Assembly: GCA_002338255.1 (NCBI GenBank)
Contig: DDHX01000028.1
Location: 78,169 to 88,402 of the forward strand
DNA length: 10,234 nt
DNA from: Ruminococcaceae bacterium UBA1865
GTDB lineage: Bacteria; Bacillota; Clostridia; Oscillospirales; Acutalibacteraceae
Direction of reading: 5' to 3'
This document shows, in pieces, positions 7,188 to 10,234 of the stretch. Within the stretch, counting starts at the first letter, position 1, and the number at the start of each line of letters is the position of its first letter. The translations under genes and the position numbers were made by a program. The notes under the pieces are model-generated. The model was not told where the DNA came from. It did not search any database and saw only the letters and a program-made list of their open reading frames with translations.

Positions 7188-8111
7188 TCATAATTTCATT
7201 TCAGGTGCCTGCGACGGTTGATCCGCCGGTTCGTTTACCCATTTTTCATAGTCCTGAACGGAGCAGTAACCGGCCAGCATGGAGGAGAACGCATCCAGTC
7301 GGCTGGCCTTTACACCGGCAAGCTCCATTTGCAAACCGTAATAGCCGGTATAAACCCGCAGGACATCCGCGTTCAGAACATCGGCCCACGCTTCCTTTCC
7401 GGCATCGGTAAGCGTGGATTCATCCAACTCTACAATGGTGGATGGCTCGTTTTCAACCTCGTGGTGGATGAGGTGGAGATCTTCCCATTTGGTATGAAGC
7501 AGATCACGGAGCTTGGCAGCCGGAGTAGTTTGCACTTCCGATTGCTGTGAATCTTTTTCCTGCTGGCCGTCGCACTTGGGGCAGTAATCAAGATAATAGG
7601 TGATGTCAAAGCTGTCCTCCATCGGTTCGATTTCCGCGACCTCATCACTGCCGGACAGCGCATTCAGCAGCATAGTACCGATGCCGTTGTTCGGTGTAAC
7701 GTGAACACCATACCGTTCTTCGATCTCATCAAAGGAAATTTCCCAATTGCCGTCTTCAGTTTTTTGAGTGCCGCTCCTGATGATTTCATCAGCCAGCAGC
7801 GAAATCTGGCGGTTCACATAGGGCCTGAAATTGGGAAGAAACGCAGTGTATCTGCCGTAGGAATAGCCGGAGCTGTCCACCAGAACAGCATCATCCGAGC
7901 CTTCACCGAGTACCAGAAGCCCGTGCTGCACTCCGTTTCCGTCCAAATACATATCACCGATACGGTCGGCAATAAAGTCCCTGTCGGCCAGCATGTTTTC
8001 ACAAAAGTCCTTGAATTCCGCTGCTGACAGTTCTTCGATTGCCTCGATCATACAGTCCTGCGGCTGGAAGCAATCCAGCTTTCTTTCAAAAACAGCCTTG
8101 GTCTTTAACAT
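7188..8111 (-). CDS. DUF6329-like protein, unknown function
   Basis: A 307-residue soluble protein. The first half (about 1-175) matches what I remember of DUF6329 proteins of conjugative elements: CFQPQDCMIEAIEELSAAEFKDFCENML, then GLLVLGEGSDDAVLVDSSGYSYGRYTAFLP. A single CPKC pair follows at 177-180, after which comes a Gln/Ser-rich linker. The second half (about 200-293), LRDLLHTKWEDLHLIHHEVENE through AWADVLNADVLRVYTGYYG to FSSMLAGYCSVQDYEKWVNE, looks like a separate compact domain. I start at the ATG at 8111, preceded by AAGGGGGA. A start 66 bp further upstream would overlap the M23 gene and lacks this site. No enzymatic motif is visible. It lies in the operon between the M23 peptidase and DUF6103 genes. 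Confidence 0.72.
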   Translation of the reverse strand: MLKTKAVFERKLDCFQPQDCMIEAIEELSAAEFKDFCENMLADRDFIADRIGDMYLDGNGVQHGLLVLGEGSDDAVLVDSSGYSYGRYTAFLPNFRPYVNRQISLLADEIIRSGTQKTEDGNWEISFDEIEERYGVHVTPNNGIGTMLLNALSGSDEVAEIEPMEDSFDITYYLDYCPKCDGQQEKDSQQSEVQTTPAAKLRDLLHTKWEDLHLIHHEVENEPSTIVELDESTLTDAGKEAWADVLNADVLRVYTGYYGLQMELAGVKASRLDAFSSMLAGYCSVQDYEKWVNEPADQPSQAPEMKL

Positions 8112-8124
8112 GATTCGTTCCCCC

Positions 8125-9225
8125 TTAAGGTAAATAGTTTCTCGGATTGACCGCTTTTCCATTGATGCGGATTTCAAAATGAAGATGGTTTCCGGTGCTT
8201 CTGCCAGTGCTGCCCACCGCCGCGATGACGTCGCCCTGCTTCACAGTCTGGCTGGAACGGACGTATACCTTGGTGCAGTGGCCGTAAAGGGTGACCATCC
8301 CATCGCCGTGATCGATGACCACATGATATCCGTAGCCGCTGCTGCCGGAGTCTATCACACTGCTCACAACACCGTCACGGGCGGCATGAATGGGTGTGCC
8401 TTTTGGTGCACCGAGGTCAAGACCGGAATGACCTTCGCCGCCGTTGCCGCCGAAAGGATTTGGCCTCCAGCCGAATTCCGAGGTGACCATACTGCGCCAG
8501 TTCGCACCGATAGGGCTGGCAAAATTACCGCCACTCGTGTAGGTTTCATCTGTTCCGACGCCTTTTTTCCATTCATCTTCTCCGATGTTTTCATTTTCCG
8601 GCAGACTGTGGCCATAAAGCACACGGCTGTAAATCTGAGCGGCGTTGACTTTGTTTTCCTCCGTTATGGTTCTGCCGAGAGTGCTCTCAAGGTTGGTATA
8701 AATTTCATTCAGGTCGGAAATCGGAACCGCCACGGTGTAGGTTTCCTGTATTTTATTGCCGTCCTTGTCGGTGGCAGTACGGGTGCGCTTTTCGTACCGA
8801 ACAAAGCAGGAAACAAATTTCTGCGCCGCAGGGCGCAATATGGGTGCAGCGTCACGCTGCCCGAAATACAGAGAATAAAAAATGGCTTTCACACGGGTGG
8901 CATCGATGCTGCCGCTTTCGATCTGAGGTGTGATCTCCGACACAGTGCCGTCCAAAGCTGAAAAGCTACCCCGCATATCTTCGATGTACTGCCTGTACTC
9001 AGCGGGTACCTGTGCCGAGATGGAGCCGCCGTTGAAAACCAGATCCACAGCGGAGTCGTTGTGCTGTGCCGTTCCGGACAACAGGCTCATGATCATTACG
9101 ATGATTAAAATGAAGGGAGTCAGAACGGCGGCAATCAGCACACCGACGGCTTTCCACGTCCGCTTGTCCGATGCGGCGGCAATGGCCGTTTTTACGACGA
9201 GAGCAATGGTTGCCGGATCAGCCAT
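8125..9225 (-). CDS. Membrane-anchored M23 (LytM-type) peptidoglycan endopeptidase
   Basis: A 366-residue protein. One membrane segment (about 27-50, VGVLIAAVLTPFILIIVMIM) anchors it with the bulk outside the cell. A helical stalk follows (about 75-205). The C-terminal domain (about 245-366) is an M23 zinc peptidase with both metal motifs: HSGLDLG (His266, Asp270) and HLHFE (His347, His349), plus GYGYHVVIDHGDGMVTLYGH between them. M23 enzymes cleave peptide cross-bridges in peptidoglycan. In Gram-positive conjugative elements such proteins open the wall for the transfer channel, often as a VirB1-like component. No separate lysozyme domain is visible in the stalk. The ATG at 9225 is 6 bp after the cyclotransferase stop, with GGTGGTGAT upstream, so translation is probably coupled. 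The active-site residues are intact. Confidence 0.9.
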   Translation of the reverse strand: MADPATIALVVKTAIAAASDKRTWKAVGVLIAAVLTPFILIIVMIMSLLSGTAQHNDSAVDLVFNGGSISAQVPAEYRQYIEDMRGSFSALDGTVSEITPQIESGSIDATRVKAIFYSLYFGQRDAAPILRPAAQKFVSCFVRYEKRTRTATDKDGNKIQETYTVAVPISDLNEIYTNLESTLGRTITEENKVNAAQIYSRVLYGHSLPENENIGEDEWKKGVGTDETYTSGGNFASPIGANWRSMVTSEFGWRPNPFGGNGGEGHSGLDLGAPKGTPIHAARDGVVSSVIDSGSSGYGYHVVIDHGDGMVTLYGHCTKVYVRSSQTVKQGDVIAAVGSTGRSTGNHLHFEIRINGKAVNPRNYLP

Positions 9226-9231
9226 GGGGCA

Positions 9232-9738
9232 TCACCACCATTTCGGGCCGAACAGGCTGCCCTGCATTGGTTCCGCTTCCTGCTGTTCCGCTGCCAACCG
9301 GATTGATTTTTCCACAGCCTGATCGAGGAAATCCGTATCAAATCCGGCAGTTTTGTATCCTTCCATGATGGTGTTGAGATAAAAATCGGAGGGAACGCCA
9401 AGCTCATGGCCTCCGTTCATCACATAGACCATGCCCGGAACTGTTTTGCCGCCAAGCTCCACCTCCATCATTTCCTTACGGTAAAAGTGGGGATACCCCT
9501 CGTAGCGATCAAGTGCCTGCTCATCACCGGGCCTGATCTTCCACAAAAGCACAGGCACTGTGCTACCCTCCAAGGGTTCCACAGTGGCCACGGCCCCTTT
9601 TCGTCCACCTCGGAACAGCAGTTCATACCCTTTGATTTCACTTGCGCCGACCACCTTGGCGGTCGGGCAGCGGAACGCCATCTGCGGTAGATTCAGGTTG
9701 CTGCCGTAGGCGATATACAACGTGTTTTTCGTACTCAT
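9232..9738 (-). CDS. Gamma-glutamylcyclotransferase/AIG2-like protein
   Basis: A 168-residue member of the gamma-glutamylcyclotransferase (AIG2/BtrG-like) fold. The N-terminal substrate-binding loop YGSNLN is at 11-16, and the probable catalytic glutamate is Glu80 in LDRYEGYPHFYRKE. These enzymes release gamma-glutamyl groups from amines or peptides as 5-oxoproline. Iyer and colleagues (2009) described pairing of such proteins with glutamine-synthetase-like amidoligases in bacteria, and here the gene follows an amidoligase remnant by about 14 bp. The pair is thought to make and remove, or trim, a gamma-glutamyl-type amide on an unknown target. GGAGG lies 7 bases before the ATG at 9738; a GTG at 9756 would put that site inside the gene. 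The C-terminal tail SLFGPKWW is distinctive. Confidence 0.87.
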   Translation of the reverse strand: MSTKNTLYIAYGSNLNLPQMAFRCPTAKVVGASEIKGYELLFRGGRKGAVATVEPLEGSTVPVLLWKIRPGDEQALDRYEGYPHFYRKEMMEVELGGKTVPGMVYVMNGGHELGVPSDFYLNTIMEGYKTAGFDTDFLDQAVEKSIRLAAEQQEAEPMQGSLFGPKWW

Positions 9739-9752
9739 TAATTGACCTCCAT

Positions 9753-10178
9753 TCACATGCGCATGACAAAGGCCGGGGATTCGTTCTGATCCCCGGCCTG
9801 TCCCTGCTCATTTTCGGTTGTTGCATTGGGTGCGGATACCTGACGTGCCTGCTCCAACTCCTTTTCTTTTTTCTGCCGCATCCGTTCTTTCTGTTTCTCT
9901 GCCTGCGCCGGATCGCGCCACGCGATGCAGCCGTCCAGATGTTCCAGAAGGTGAATCCGGGCGGTTTTAAACTCGTCGCCGATTAATCCCAAACGTAAAA
10001 GCCAGGTGCGGAAGGTGTATTTTTCATTGGTGGTCTGCGTCTTCTGGCGGCTCGCGCACCTTTGGTTCAGCGCCTGTGCGGAAATGGCAAGGCAGAACTG
10101 AATGTACGCCTTGATTTTCCCGGCATGGGTGGTGGAATTGAACAGTCTGAATTCTACTGTGCCTTTCTTAATCCGGTT
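9753..10178 (-). pseudogene. C-terminal remnant of GS-like amidoligase, truncated by palindromic element
   Basis: The frame is open for 141 codons but begins directly after an in-frame TAG (10179-10181) inside the palindrome at 10175-10234. Residues 4-20 (KKGTVEFRLFNSTTHAG) carry the KGTVEFR motif typical of the catalytic C-terminal core of glutamine-synthetase-like amidoligases, followed by AYIQFCLAISAQALNQR and WLLRLGLIGDEFKTARIHLLEHLDG. The last 55 residues are a charged coiled tail (AEKQKERMRQKKEKELEQ). The ATP- and substrate-binding N-terminal part is absent from the window, and no good start with a ribosome binding site is visible, so the copy is probably non-functional. If the 5' portion exists, it lies beyond the right edge. 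Assignment to amidoligase rests on this motif and the adjacent cyclotransferase gene. Confidence 0.75.
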
Positions 10179-10234
10179 CTACGCATAAAAAACATTATGT
10201 TCAGCTGAACATAATTTTCTTTATGCGTAGAACC
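10175..10234. mobile_element. 60-bp near-perfect palindrome at window edge, probable IS or MITE end
   Basis: The sequence begins GGTTCTACGCATAAA and ends TTTATGCGTAGAACC. The two 30-bp halves are reverse complements except at two positions, and the central 22 bp (around CAGCTG) are perfect. The GG start and about 25-bp repeat length recall terminal inverted repeats of insertion sequences (ISL3-like, weakly), but no transposase is present. It interrupts the amidoligase frame. The palindrome ends exactly at the last base of the window, so a contig break or assembly fold-back at a repeat is possible. Confidence 0.6.

Noticed and set aside
8179..8961. A 260-codon open frame on the plus strand
   Set aside because: It is entirely antisense to the M23 peptidase, whose catalytic motifs are intact. 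It reads as a GC-biased shadow without motifs.

Overview
The window looks like part of an integrative and conjugative element (or mobilizable relative) from a gut-type Firmicute, most likely a Clostridia member (Oscillospiraceae/Lachnospiraceae-like). The basis is the gene families (MobP-type relaxase, DUF3991/TOPRIM primase-like protein, VirD4-type coupling protein, DUF6103, DUF6329-like, M23 peptidase, amidoligase plus gamma-glutamylcyclotransferase), the strong GGAGG ribosome binding sites and the mid-range GC. Family names come from recognising the translated sequences, not from a search. Every gene I can support lies on the minus strand, so transcription runs from the right end to the left end.

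In transcription order: (1) 10175-10234 is a 60-bp near-perfect palindrome at the right window edge. It introduces an in-frame stop next to (2) 9753-10178, the C-terminal remnant of a glutamine-synthetase-like amidoligase. (3) 9232-9738 is an intact gamma-glutamylcyclotransferase/AIG2-like protein, the usual partner of such amidoligases. (4) 8125-9225 is a membrane-anchored M23 endopeptidase, presumably the wall-opening enzyme of the transfer apparatus. (5) 7188-8111 is a DUF6329-like protein of unknown function. (6) 6918-7172 is a DUF6103 protein. These genes are separated by roughly 5-15 bases and look like one operon.

The next 395 bp (6523-6917) has no convincing gene. It holds several hairpins and an iteron-like direct repeat and is my candidate origin of transfer. 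It is followed by (7) 6109-6522, a ribbon-helix-helix protein likely to be a relaxosome accessory factor. Then comes (8) 4640-6007, a strikingly AT-rich FRG-domain gene with its own extended -10 promoter, its own intrinsic terminator and a 44-bp perfect dyad at its upstream edge. It looks like inserted cargo, possibly a defence or abortive-infection gene, inside the mobilization module. The backbone resumes with (9) 1752-4568, a relaxase whose C-terminal half is an array of about 12 Sel1-like repeats; (10) 778-1737, the DUF3991/TOPRIM protein; and (11) 1-760, the N-terminal part of the VirD4-like coupling ATPase, which runs off the left edge.

Together these give DNA processing (oriT candidate, RHH protein, relaxase, primase-like protein), coupling (VirD4), wall penetration (M23), an amidoligase/cyclotransferase pair that is now broken, and one AT-rich cargo gene. 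The oriT assignment, the defence role of the FRG gene and the identity of the right-end palindrome are inferences.
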